A stretch of DNA of 64,000 nucleotides, from the NCBI RefSeq assembly GCF_023746555.1, contig NZ_CP098755.1, positions 2,243,001 to 2,307,000 on the forward strand, read 5' to 3'. Origin of the DNA: Brevibacillus ruminantium (GTDB lineage: Bacteria; Bacillota; Bacilli; Brevibacillales; Brevibacillaceae). Every line of letters starts with the position of its first letter. The first letter of the stretch is position 1. The notes under the pieces are model-generated. The model worked only from the letters and a program-made list of their open reading frames with translations, had not been told where the DNA came from and searched no databases. A program made the translations under genes and the position numbers. Shown here in pieces: positions 1 to 8,802 of this stretch.

Positions 1-1103
1 TCAAGCAATTGCTTATTTCCGTTTTTCACTTGAACCAATTCTTTGGATAGCTCGCTTGCGTCAAACAATGCCGCATTTGCCCCGGTACCGGCAGGAGTCA
101 TCGGATGAAGAGCGTCGCCCAGCAATACGACCTGCGTCGTTTCCTTCCACGGCTTGAATGGCATCACATTACGAAGATGATAAACTGCCGTTAATTCGGG
201 TTCGGCCAACTCAAGCATGCGTTTGACTTGCGGATGCCATTCCCGGGTTCTTTCTTGCGCGAGTTGCAACAATTCCGAACCGCTCAATTGGAAAAGTTGC
301 TCATCGGGAATATGGAACCATTCCGGCGATCCGGCAAAAACGGCATAAAGATAGTCTTGTTGCGGAGTGATTTTCACACGAGGCGCCAACGTTTCCGGAA
401 TCTTCTCTAAAGGCTGTTTGAAGGCCATATCATCTAGGAGCAACATGCCCGGAGCTTCTCCATCCGGACACCCGATACCTCGCATTTCTTTGCCGGTGAG
501 TAAATTCAATTCCTCTCTACGATGTTCGTCCAGAAATACCTTGGTATATAAAACCCTTCCTCCTGTATCGAAAATTTCAACCCCAGGCTTATATTGATTC
601 CGAACCTTGGACGCACCGCCGTCAGCTCCCACGAGTACATCTGCGTCAATATGCTCCCCATTGTCAAACCATGCTCTAATTTGCCCGTTGTCCAACTTCT
701 CGTAGTGCGTGAATCGGTAGCCAAAATGAATGTTTTCATCCAATTCTCCAAGCAGTACTTCTCTAAAGGTAAACCGATTCACGGCAGGCTGAACCTCATT
801 AGATTGTTTGTTCACTCCTTCTGGTCTTCTGTCCGGTTTTAAGGAGTGTGCGTCGAGGAATACAGGATGGCTCGTAGTGTAAACTGCAGTCGAAAGATGG
901 AGCTGGTATAGATGACTCGGTAAGCAATTTCGAAGCGCGGTCGTACCGTCAGGATTCAATTTAATACGATATCCTGTTTGGCGAAATGAAGATGACTGCT
1001 CTCTTTCGTAGACATGAAAGTCGATATTGTTATTCTTTAGACTTTGGGCCAGAGCAAGCCCGCCAAGTCCGCCTCCTATAATAGCTACAGAAATTTTACG
1101 CAT
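1..1103 (-). CDS. FAD-dependent monooxygenase (UbiH/PHBH type), 3' end outside window
   Basis: Cytoplasmic flavoprotein hydroxylase of the class A family, which uses NAD(P)H and O2 to hydroxylate an aromatic or polyketide-like substrate. The frame is open from ATG 1103 through base 1 (about 367 codons, no stop), so the gene runs off the window. It begins MRKISVAIIGGGLGGLAL, the Rossmann GxGxxG that binds FAD. A DG motif follows near residue 160 (VLVGADGGASKVR), and the second flavin motif lies near residue 340 (LLGDALHPMTPAGTGAN). All three diagnostic blocks are present in order, so the visible part looks functional. The substrate cannot be told. A good promoter lies just upstream and the gene appears to be transcribed alone. 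Confidence 0.85.
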   Translation of the reverse strand, partial: MRKISVAIIGGGLGGLALAQSLKNNNIDFHVYEREQSSSFRQTGYRIKLNPDGTTALRNCLPSHLYQLHLSTAVYTTSHPVFLDAHSLKPDRRPEGVNKQSNEVQPAVNRFTFREVLLGELDENIHFGYRFTHYEKLDNGQIRAWFDNGEHIDADVLVGADGGASKVRNQYKPGVEIFDTGGRVLYTKVFLDEHRREELNLLTGKEMRGIGCPDGEAPGMLLLDDMAFKQPLEKIPETLAPRVKITPQQDYLYAVFAGSPEWFHIPDEQLFQLSGSELLQLAQERTREWHPQVKRMLELAEPELTAVYHLRNVMPFKPWKETTQVVLLGDALHPMTPAGTGANAALFDASELSKELVQVKNGNKQLL

Positions 1104-1150
1104 CTCTTCACCAGCTCCTCTAACATCATTAGATTTATCTTACAAAGTTA

Positions 1151-1179
1151 TATTAATGCGCACTTAAGTATCTTGTCAA
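1151..1179 (-). promoter_or_regulatory. sigma-A promoter of the FAD monooxygenase
   Basis: On the minus strand TTGACA (1179-1174) is followed after 17 bases by TTAATA (1156-1151), about 48 bases before the start codon. Confidence 0.6.
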
Positions 1180-1217
1180 CTATTAAACTTAAACGCAACA
1201 ACTCGATGTTATGTTAC

Positions 1218-1236
1218 TGAGCATTTTGCATAATTC
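1218..1236. repeat. 19-bp element, inverted partner of 9627-9645
   Basis: TGAGCATTTTGCATAATTC here is the exact reverse complement of the 19 bases at 9627-9645, which lie beyond the end of a transposase remnant. This looks like an insertion-sequence terminal repeat left on its own. Confidence 0.55.
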
Positions 1237-1279
1237 TTAAGTTAATTGCAGCAATTCAGGTCGTGCTGATCATTGCGCG

Positions 1280-1687
1280 ATGTGGGGTCATTTTTTCCCG
1301 ATATTGTTCACGGGCGGCGGAAGCATCGGCTACCGCTTTTTGGACGGAACGATTTCGCCGCTAGGGGAACGCGAAAATTCCGGCAGAAATATCCCCATCT
1401 ATAAAGCTGCCGAAGCCAGGTACGGCGTTCCGTGGAATTTGCTTGCCGCGCATCATCGAGTGGAGACGGTATTCTCTACGCTACAGCCCATAATTTCAAG
1501 CATCGGGGCAGAAGGGCACATGCAGTTTATGCCGTGTACGTGGGTAGGATGGTCGCATCCCTCTTGTTATAGCGCAGGGCGAGGGAACTTTACAGAAGAA
1601 GAGAAGACGAGCTTGGCCATGATCGCAAGGTATGGCGGATAAGGCGTCGACGCAGACCGCGACGGCTGGGCGAGCATGAACGTTTAA
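1280..1687 (+). pseudogene. Lytic transglycosylase (SLT) remnant
   Basis: The reading frame contains IPIYKAAEARYGVPWNLLAA, then IGAEGHMQFMPCTWVGW, the pattern of SLT-type murein transglycosylases found in conjugative elements and phages (catalytic Glu region followed by GxMQFMPxTW). A TAA at 1640-1642 interrupts the conserved YGG-GVDADRDGWASMN stretch. The protein then stops at 1687, before the C-terminal helices, and the expected signal peptide or membrane anchor is missing. It is therefore a decayed 5' portion. A matching C-terminal portion fused to an M23 domain lies at 24.1 kb, so both may derive from the same gene type. Confidence 0.7.
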
Positions 1688-1826
1688 CATCTTTTCTTTA
1701 TTGTCCTTATATTTTGTACCGATTTCTGTTGCTGTGTATAATTAAAATGGAAACGATCGGAAACTGCCGGGTCGATCAAATGGAGAATACCAGGCAGTTT
1801 CCGACCAAATCCTCGGCGAACGGAGA

Positions 1827-2429
1827 ATGTATATACACCATTACAATACATCCGATATGATTGATCTGCTGAAACGCGCCTATTGCGGCGACAGCGAAGC
1901 GTCCGCTGCCCTTCAAGCCTTAACGGTCCCCATACGCTTTCGCACCCGACTACTCGGTTTTGATTGTGGTACAGGACAAACATGCGACGCAGGACGACAA
2001 CGGGCTGGTAAGAATGCTTGATAAAGCGCCGGAAGAGGGTAGCTGGCGCAAACAAGCGGCAGATATTTACCAGTGCGACGAAGAAAGCACGTCCTGGGGC
2101 AGTGTGCCGATCCCGTCCCGTTTTGTGATTCGTGAAGTAAAATACGTCTCATATCGGACGCGGGGGAAACGGTAGCCGGTACTCCGGCTCAAATCATGCG
2201 AACGATGTTAAACGTCTCCTATACGTTTAACGGCGTACCCGAAGACGAAATCGGACGATGCTTCCAAGCCATCCCCAAGGCGGTCGTTCCCCCGCGAGTT
2301 CCCCAAAAGACAGCGGCAGATAATCCCCCGATTCAGGACGGGCTTCTGGGGACAGTGTCATCTATTCGCAAGTTGTTGCTGATTCAAGCTCTTGTACGAC
2401 TGGCATGCCGCCGACTTGAATCGAGATAG
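1827..2429 (+). pseudogene. Unrecognised gene broken by frameshifts
   Basis: Three overlapping frames read as one protein if single-base shifts are allowed. A piece starting MYIHHYNTSDMIDLLKRAY continues into VLIVVQDKHATQDDNG after one extra base near 1945. Then, after about 2150, it continues into AGTPAQIMRTMLNVSYTF. Upstream there is no strong ribosome site. I do not recognise the family. The coherence of the pieces suggests a formerly intact gene of about 200 codons, perhaps part of the same lost element as the transglycosylase remnant before it. Confidence 0.35.
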
Positions 2430-2529
2430 TCGGCCCCAAATGACTCTCTTCCACTATTTTCTTTAAATCATTATTGAAAATAGTAATAATTCTGACCTTA
2501 TCTGACAAATAGAAAGGTTTGACGCTGTG

Positions 2530-3420
2530 ATGGGTATGCACGAAATTGAAGGCGCAGTCGAAGGTGTTGTTCTTGTTTTGGATGAAAGTCCTCTCAGCAA
2601 GGTATTGGATATGCGCTCCATTTGCGATTCCCTGGCTCGTTTTGTGGTAAGATGGGACGCTTCATTTCAACATTTTCACGTTCTCGCGCCTTTGCTAAAA
2701 CACAGGTATACTTATGTGTTTCCGGTAACGGAGCACCCCGAGTATGAGCAGCATAAGGCGTATTTTGATGGGTTGAGAAAACAGGAGTTTCTGTTGCGTC
2801 ATCCCGACCGCGAGTGGGACGGGGAGACGAACCCCGAGGTGGGCATCTATTGCCATCCGATGGAAGCTTGGGGAGCGAATTATTTGGACCAAATACCGGA
2901 TCATCTGCGAAATGTCGGCATGTTGTATTTTGATGCAGGCAGCGAACTGTGGCGGCTGTTTGTAGACGTCGGCAAATTGACCGGCAAAGACGCGGAACCG
3001 CCTCGGGAAATTCCTTTGGAAGAGATCGTCAGTATGACGCTGACGGAAGCACGCAAGCAAAATCATACGATCCTGATCAGTATCTGGTATCCGCTAATGG
3101 CGGCTTATGCCATCTTGAATGCGATGGATAAGGACTGGCAAGCCAGGCGTACGGAAATCGGCATACCACAGGATAGCTGCAGCGCCCAAGCGATAATGGC
3201 AAATCCGCATTTTCAAGCGATACGGAACGTAGTGATTGAAACTCGCGCTTTCGAATACAACAACGATTACGGCCTTACCCGATTGCCAGCCGAGAAGGAG
3301 TTTGAAACGGGATTCGAAGTACTCGACGATAGTTTTACGGAACAGGGTTGGGGGCAGTTTCTCGACTGGTGGTATGAACCTCTAAAGAACATGTATGCGG
3401 AAAAACGAAATCAGGCGTAG
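2530..3420 (+). CDS. Hypothetical protein, partner of the DUF4241 protein
   Basis: A 296-residue soluble, acidic protein with no signal peptide or membrane segment. I do not recognise the family. It is rich in aromatic residues (for example FLDWWYEPLKNMYAE at the C-terminus) and is intact. ATG 2530 is preferred; GTG 2527 and ATG 2536 are alternatives, with the AAAGG at 2511-2515 rather far upstream. The next gene begins 35 bases after the stop with its own strong ribosome site, so the two form an operon. Given the immunity-type domain of its neighbour, it may belong to a polymorphic-toxin immunity set, but that is inference from position only. Confidence 0.6.
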   Translation: MGMHEIEGAVEGVVLVLDESPLSKVLDMRSICDSLARFVVRWDASFQHFHVLAPLLKHRYTYVFPVTEHPEYEQHKAYFDGLRKQEFLLRHPDREWDGETNPEVGIYCHPMEAWGANYLDQIPDHLRNVGMLYFDAGSELWRLFVDVGKLTGKDAEPPREIPLEEIVSMTLTEARKQNHTILISIWYPLMAAYAILNAMDKDWQARRTEIGIPQDSCSAQAIMANPHFQAIRNVVIETRAFEYNNDYGLTRLPAEKEFETGFEVLDDSFTEQGWGQFLDWWYEPLKNMYAEKRNQA

Positions 3421-3455
3421 CTATGCATCCTAAATCAGCACGGAGGTGTGGAATT

Positions 3456-6368
3456 ATGGATATTCGTCATCAAATGATTCCGTTATTGCAGGTGAAGGAC
3501 AAGCTGCCAAGCGATAGCTTGAATTATGCCTGGATCGAGCGAAGGCCGGAAAGAGCGGAATGCGGGCTTGTCGCTTACTTTTCGGGGGATACCGAACTGG
3601 AAAGCCTGAATCTGGACTCGCCGTTCGGTAACGAACGGATAAGTCTAATTCTGGTTGACGGCAATCTTACGGTAAAACGTTACATTTATAACGAAAATAC
3701 GGACGGTGCCGCGGGACTGATCGTGAAAGGGCATCTTTCCGTCCAAAATATGGTGGTGGGCGGCCAAGAAATATATGTGAGCGGCAGTCTGACGGTACAG
3801 GAACTGTTTTGGGGCGATTACAATCACGGCGATCTTACCGTAAAAGGAGATGTGAATGCGGCGGTCTTTGCCGAAACAGACGAGTATCACGTGAATATTG
3901 CAGGATCACTGAATTGCAGGCAGGATCTTACGCCATGGGATAGTCACGGGGACTGGCAAGGTTTGGACATGGAGGTGCTAAAGAGGTGGCTGGTCGAGGA
4001 ACTGTATACTGCAGATGAAGAAGAATGTTGGCTCACCCGGGGAAGCGATGTGCTACAGCTCCTGAAAGCCGGGAAATCGCTGCTGAAGGAACAAAGTGAG
4101 GACTCTTTGCCTCGGCCCGAAGATGATTTGCATAAGCTGCGCGAGACGGTCACCGTACAAGCGATCGAAGACATTTTGGCTCTGCCGCTCGTGCAAGAGA
4201 GGTACAACGACTATTACGATACGGACAAGAACGGCTATTGGTACGGAAGCCTGTTTTTCGGCTTTCGCCTGCCGGAACAAGGCCCGACCGCCCGCGTTCT
4301 GGTCGGGGAAGAAACCGTTAATGAAAACGGCGAAGATGTTTTTTTCTTTTTCCACTACGATATTGCTGTTGACGAACAGGGAGACAAAATGGTCGCCCTG
4401 TATTACCAGGAAGGCAACGGGCATGAAAACGAATTAAAGCCGCTGCCACCCGACGACACGAATGCGCTGAAGAAAGCTCTTCATCATTTCAAGCGGCTTG
4501 TCGCAAAGGTCCGGTTCGATAACAAACAATACGTGCAAAAGGGAGACCGTCAAAAATCCGAGAGCGATGCACTGGAGATGAAAAAGGAACAGTATATGCA
4601 GGCGCTAATGGAGCAGGAGGATCTTGTCGATCGGACATGCATGCTGCTTGGACATACTTTCCGCGTCATCACCGTCAAACAGGCGGACCGTCTTTTGAAC
4701 GCGATCGTCCACCCCGCGCACGATACCCCACTGTACCACATACTGAACAGCGCTTGGTTGCATCTTGCGGACGAGCGGCCCATTTATTATTTGCTCTCCG
4801 AAGAGAATGTGCATCTTCAGCGGCTGGATATGACCCAGTTGGCGGAGGAAGCGGACAAGCTCCAGTTTACCATTGCCGGATACGTCTTTGCCGCGAACTT
4901 AACGGTAGACACCTTCATCGAAGCTTATGATACCGATTATTCGCCGCCGATGGCCGTATTTGGCGATCTGACGGCAAGGAACATCGCTTTATGCGGAGCC
5001 ACCTTCTATGTCGGAGGGAATGTAAAATGCGAATGCTTGTACGGATATTACAATCATGGCCAGTTGGTCGTGGCCGGACGATTGGAAGCCGACGCTGTCA
5101 TTGCCGATGATTTCGTTATGCATATCGGGACAATCGGCAGCAATGTGCTCATATCCCGCAACGATATTTACGGCATCGACAAACTGGAGAGCGAGAGCGG
5201 CTCAATGATCGAACGATGGACGCTGTATCCTTCGACATACCGGGCCAAAGACGTTCTGCATGACGTTCTGGTTGATTACGATGCCTCGCCGGACGGACTT
5301 TGGCCGGATAGAAGCATGCTCCTCGACCGTTTTGAGAAAGGAGGATCGGTGATCGACTGGGAGAAGCTGGAGCAAACCTATGCGTCTTTTACCGACGAGC
5401 TTCCTGCTGCTTTTGACGAGATATTTCATAGCGGGGGCCCGAATGGTAAGAGTCTTTACAAAATCAAAGTGGACGATGCCGGGAGCTGCTATTTCTACCA
5501 AAGCCACGAACAGGATTGGAAGCAGGTAGGATTTATCGACGGCCCGCAATTTTATATTATGAGAATCGTTTGGTATATAGAGGAAAATCAGTGGCAGATG
5601 TTTTACGATGTCTACAATGGGCAATGGGAGATGCAGTGCCAATTCCAGACCGCTCCGGAGGATAGCTATACGTCAACGCTGGCTGTGAAAAAAAGGTTCC
5701 GCGAAGCGTTGCAAGCTTTGCGCAGCCAGAGAATGCCGGAAGCGAAGCTGCTTGACGTCTTGTACATGGGGGAAGGCCATCCTGATGTGCAGCAAGTCGT
5801 TCGGTTGCCCGATCTATACGTACCTTCAGGCAGCATTGTCGCAGCCGATCCACTTGCAAACATGGAGAGACCGGCATTTGCCCGCCGGACGCCTGTCGGA
5901 ACGTTTCCGGTCTATTTGTATATAGAGCGGCAATACAACCGGATCTGCTGCGCCGAAATCCGCTTTTCCGAAGATGAGATCGCGGCTTGGGAAATGGCGG
6001 TGCTGCCCGGACAAAAGGTTGAAGAACTGAAGGCTGGCGAAATATTTGGCTACCCGGTCGATGCAGGCCTCGGGTGCTTCATGGATAAGGAAAGCGCGCA
6101 TCAGTTCATGAAGCACCAACAGCAACTGGCGGAGCAGCTCGGCGAAGCGTACGACAATTATTATGACGATTATCTAAGCGAGCTGCTGGAGGGGGATGAA
6201 GCGGTCAGTTCAGATTACTGCAACGCGATTCCTTTTTCGGGACAACCGTACAATGCCGCCGTGTTCAGATCCGGATGGGGCGACGGGTTCTACGCTTCCT
6301 ACTTCGCCCTGAACAAAAATGGTCAAGTTGTGCGTCTCATCACCGATTTCGCTTGCCTGGAGGATTGA
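3456..6368 (+). CDS. Large protein with two bactofilin-like blocks and C-terminal DUF4241
   Basis: A 970-residue cytoplasmic protein. ATG 3456 is chosen because GGAGGTG sits 8 bases upstream. Near residues 65-140 and again near 490-570 it has short repeating beta strands (LVDGNLTVKRYIYN, LIVKGHLSVQNMVVGG, IYVSGSLTVQELFWGDYNHG; second copy FYVGGNVKCECLYGYYNHG). These look like a polymer-forming, bactofilin-style right-handed solenoid. The last 170 residues carry IVAADPLANMERPAFARR, GYPVDAGLGCFMD, FRSGWGDGFYASY and a final ITDFACLED, which I recognise as DUF4241, a domain linked to immunity in polymorphic toxin systems. The middle contains two related charged regions, so the protein looks like an internal duplication with a DUF4241 tail. 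A toxin gene is not visible beside it. Confidence 0.7.
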   Translation: MDIRHQMIPLLQVKDKLPSDSLNYAWIERRPERAECGLVAYFSGDTELESLNLDSPFGNERISLILVDGNLTVKRYIYNENTDGAAGLIVKGHLSVQNMVVGGQEIYVSGSLTVQELFWGDYNHGDLTVKGDVNAAVFAETDEYHVNIAGSLNCRQDLTPWDSHGDWQGLDMEVLKRWLVEELYTADEEECWLTRGSDVLQLLKAGKSLLKEQSEDSLPRPEDDLHKLRETVTVQAIEDILALPLVQERYNDYYDTDKNGYWYGSLFFGFRLPEQGPTARVLVGEETVNENGEDVFFFFHYDIAVDEQGDKMVALYYQEGNGHENELKPLPPDDTNALKKALHHFKRLVAKVRFDNKQYVQKGDRQKSESDALEMKKEQYMQALMEQEDLVDRTCMLLGHTFRVITVKQADRLLNAIVHPAHDTPLYHILNSAWLHLADERPIYYLLSEENVHLQRLDMTQLAEEADKLQFTIAGYVFAANLTVDTFIEAYDTDYSPPMAVFGDLTARNIALCGATFYVGGNVKCECLYGYYNHGQLVVAGRLEADAVIADDFVMHIGTIGSNVLISRNDIYGIDKLESESGSMIERWTLYPSTYRAKDVLHDVLVDYDASPDGLWPDRSMLLDRFEKGGSVIDWEKLEQTYASFTDELPAAFDEIFHSGGPNGKSLYKIKVDDAGSCYFYQSHEQDWKQVGFIDGPQFYIMRIVWYIEENQWQMFYDVYNGQWEMQCQFQTAPEDSYTSTLAVKKRFREALQALRSQRMPEAKLLDVLYMGEGHPDVQQVVRLPDLYVPSGSIVAADPLANMERPAFARRTPVGTFPVYLYIERQYNRICCAEIRFSEDEIAAWEMAVLPGQKVEELKAGEIFGYPVDAGLGCFMDKESAHQFMKHQQQLAEQLGEAYDNYYDDYLSELLEGDEAVSSDYCNAIPFSGQPYNAAVFRSGWGDGFYASYFALNKNGQVVRLITDFACLED

Positions 6369-6393
6369 TTTCCGAGGAGCAGGGGGAGAAGGA

Positions 6394-6510
6394 ATGTTTA
6401 AAATTATGCCTATTTATATGCTGTTGTTTATACTATTCATTTCAATTACTACCGCTTGTGACAGTAAAAAAATGATGAGGGAGAGCAAAAAACATGTTAC
6501 GCTCCAATAA
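6394..6510 (+). CDS. Tiny predicted lipoprotein
   Basis: A 38-residue peptide beginning MFKIMPIYMLLFILFISITTACDSK. It has a hydrophobic signal segment ending in the lipobox ITTAC, followed by only about 16 charged residues. GGGGGAGAAGG directly precedes ATG 6394, 25 bases after the stop of the large DUF4241 gene, so it is probably the last gene of that operon. It could be a real small lipoprotein or the 5' end of a truncated one. Confidence 0.5.
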   Translation: MFKIMPIYMLLFILFISITTACDSKKMMRESKKHVTLQ

Positions 6511-6613
6511 CTCCCCATGGATCGTATATGAACGTATCATCGATCGGAGTGAATCGAATGCCCTGAAGATTCCTGCGCAGCGCCACGTCACGGAAACGTT
6601 GACTTGCGACGAA

Positions 6614-6853
6614 CTATCCTAGTTCTAAGCACCTGAACAGATGGGCCTCTGCTGGAACAACTGAGAATCGTTTGATCCAGGCATATAAGAGAGTCGCAGG
6701 GAAATAACGATGCATCATCGTTTCGCCGGTTTCAATAGTGGTTTCCTCGCAAAACTCAGATTGTTCTCTGATCGTTAATCTCCCACTCAAGAAATAAGGG
6801 CATCCTTTGGCGGCAGGCCCATATTCAACCAAATAAAATTGATTGTTATTCAT
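6614..6853 (-). CDS. Small hypothetical protein
   Basis: A 79-residue soluble protein starting MNNNQFYLVEYGPAAKG. The start is well supported: GAGGAGG lies 6 bases before ATG 6853 on the minus strand. I do not recognise the family. It is convergent with the DUF4241 operon. Its size and setting resemble small immunity proteins, but nothing in the sequence proves this. Confidence 0.5.
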   Translation of the reverse strand: MNNNQFYLVEYGPAAKGCPYFLSGRLTIREQSEFCEETTIETGETMMHRYFPATLLYAWIKRFSVVPAEAHLFRCLELG

Positions 6854-7061
6854 GCTTCCTCCTCATTCTTCAAAATGAACTTTCACAGAATGTGCTCAGA
6901 AGTCTTCGCATTTCATCCGACATATCCTTCCTTATCGGTTCAATACCCTATTTTAGCATTATCCTTAATCTCTTCTATGAGGTCGGACTTGGGATTAATG
7001 TCATGTATACGGTTGATGACGCGAAGAAGCGTGCCGTTGGGTTTAAGGGAAATCGGAAGAA

Positions 7062-7083
7062 AGGGGCTGTTGCACCAGCCCCT
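7062..7083 (-). terminator. Rho-independent terminator of the DUF4062 gene
   Basis: Eight-base stem AGGGGCTG / CAGCCCCT with a six-base loop, just after the stop codon at 7087. On the minus strand it is followed by TTCTTCC. Confidence 0.75.
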
Positions 7084-7086
7084 CTT

Positions 7087-7656
7087 TCATTTCTTTATAT
7101 CCAGCTCCGCCTTTAATCTTGCATTCTCTTCCATTAGCTTTTGAACGTTCGGGACATCCTTGCCGGAAACCCAGCCATACAAATCGTCCCTTGCTGCATA
7201 CACCGGCAATTGATCACGAAGAACCATTTTAATGTGCCGTAAATCTTCAACATAATAGGTAGGGACTTGTTCCATGACCGATTGCTTAAACTCTTGAAAC
7301 TCCTGATAGTGTTCAATTGCTGGGAAATCGTATGGCAGTTGTCTTAATCTTTTATCTGTGAGTACAAAAGCAAATCTAGGTTTGCCCGCTTCTCCGGCAT
7401 ACTCATATTCCCATTGTATATAGCTCTTGGATTCATCATCGGGAAGCGTTAAACCATAGAACCCTCCGAGAAACAGGATATATACATCGGACTCGTCGAT
7501 CCATCTCTTCCTTATTTTCATTGGACTTTCAAAAAAATATTGCTCGACTCCAGCAGGGATATGACCAGCTTGAAGTATGGCTTCAACAGCGGTATGTCTT
7601 TCCTCAATAAGATCGTAGTAAGTAGACGATATATAAATTTGTAATTTTTTTCTCAT
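7087..7656 (-). CDS. Stand-alone DUF4062 protein (TIR-like fold)
   Basis: A 189-residue protein starting MRKKLQIYISSTYYDLIEER, the signature of DUF4062. The domain continues through AVEAILQAGHIPAGVEQYF, SDVYILFLGGFYGLTLP and YIQWEYEYAGEAGKPRFAF, that is, a Rossmann-like TIR-related fold. DUF4062 usually sits at the N-terminus of large NTPase or effector proteins in anti-phage systems. Here it ends in a short coiled tail (VQKLMEENARLKAELDIKK) with no second domain. It is transcribed alone and has its own terminator. It could be a complete small effector, a sensor, or a fragment of a larger defence protein; no partner gene is adjacent. Confidence 0.75.
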   Translation of the reverse strand: MRKKLQIYISSTYYDLIEERHTAVEAILQAGHIPAGVEQYFFESPMKIRKRWIDESDVYILFLGGFYGLTLPDDESKSYIQWEYEYAGEAGKPRFAFVLTDKRLRQLPYDFPAIEHYQEFQEFKQSVMEQVPTYYVEDLRHIKMVLRDQLPVYAARDDLYGWVSGKDVPNVQKLMEENARLKAELDIKK

Positions 7657-7820
7657 AATCCACCTTTGTGAAATGAATTAGAAAAATCATACCGTAGGCT
7701 CATTTTATTTGTCAATATTCTCCTGAGTTACCCTTTCACGAACATATGTCCTTCCTGCCGTGAGGAAATTTCCATATGGCAGTCTTTACTCAGCACATTT
7801 ACAATGTAAAATCCAATACA

Positions 7821-8105
7821 CTACACGGAAATGCCAGTGTAAATGGTAACGAGTTGTATCGTGGTGCTATATGCTTTGATTTGTGATGGGGTGTGCACCC
7901 ATAATTCGCCGGGTGTACATTCCAGAGCCGTACATAACGTGTCTAATGTGTCGGCTTTCATTTGTTTAGGTTGACCCCTGAGCAGCGCACTAATGGAGGG
8001 TGCGGATAACTCATATCCGGCCTTTTCTTTCAAAAGGCGTCCTAGAGCTGCCCCCGTCCATATACCTCTTTCGGCCATTACTTTTCTTAACATCCAAACT
8101 AACAT
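7821..8105 (-). CDS. XRE/Cro-family HTH regulator
   Basis: A 94-residue DNA-binding protein. The helix-turn-helix occupies most of the chain: GAALGRLLKEKAGYELSAP, then SISALLRGQPKQMKADTLD, then LCTALECTPGELW, as in short XRE repressors of the HTH_26 type. The ribosome site is weak and the C-terminal 25 residues are unlike the family. It stands alone on the minus strand beside the broken AraC gene. The target is unknown; such genes are often leftovers of integrated elements. Confidence 0.7.
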   Translation of the reverse strand: MLVWMLRKVMAERGIWTGAALGRLLKEKAGYELSAPSISALLRGQPKQMKADTLDTLCTALECTPGELWVHTPSQIKAYSTTIQLVTIYTGISV

Positions 8106-8260
8106 AGTGATCTTCTATCTATGGTCAATGAATCTGCACAACAAGAGTGGCTGCATGCATACGCCTTGTTGGCCCTCCGGTTAAATCGGCTGGCAAGCGA
8201 GTCACCCGCAGGCACCATGAATTTTCCACGATCCGAACGCTTGGAGTGAGGCAGTGGCTT

Positions 8261-8796
8261 CTAAATTCTTTTCATTTTCAACGTACGTTTTTGATCCTGA
8301 CGGATATAACGGTCGGTGATTATATTCGGCGTCGTCGGTTAACGCTAGCGGCAAAAGAGTTAATCAGCACGGATGGCAAAATTATCGACCTTGCCTACAA
8401 GTATGGCTATGAAACTCCCGAGGCTTTCGCAAAAGCTTTCCGTAAACCGCATGGTGTTACTCCGAGTGAAGCCCGAAAAGGGATCGGTAAGCTACAATCT
8501 TATAACCGCCTGACGATACAGGTGACTTTAAAAGGAGCAGAACCGATGAATTAACGTATAGTTGATAGGGAGGCTTTCCAGGTAGTAGGCTTAAAACGCG
8601 AATGTCCTTGCGGCGAGAAGGCGGAAGGACAGGGTATTCCGGAATTTTGGGGTGAGGTGAATACAAACGGAACGGTCGACAATTTGATTCAACTGCTTAA
8701 TGGCGAGATAAAAGGTTTGATAGGAATGAACGACAATTATAACGCTGAGAAAAACACGATTGATCACTGGATTGCTGCAGAACACGCCGGGGACGT
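8261..8796 (+). pseudogene. AraC-family regulator with GyrI-like domain, truncated at both ends
   Basis: The second half of an AraC HTH domain is clear (YIRRRRLTLAAKEL, IIDLAYKYGYETPEAFAKAF, HGVTPSEARK). In the same frame follows a GyrI-like effector-binding domain (FQVVGLKRECPCGEKAEG, IPEFWGEV, TIDHWIAAEHAGDVP). A TAA at 8552-8554 separates them where a tyrosine codon would be expected. The first 30-odd residues of the HTH are missing, and the effector domain is cut after about 80 residues at the junction with a transposase remnant. The gene is dead. Confidence 0.75.
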
Positions 8797-8802
8797 GCCG
8801 GC

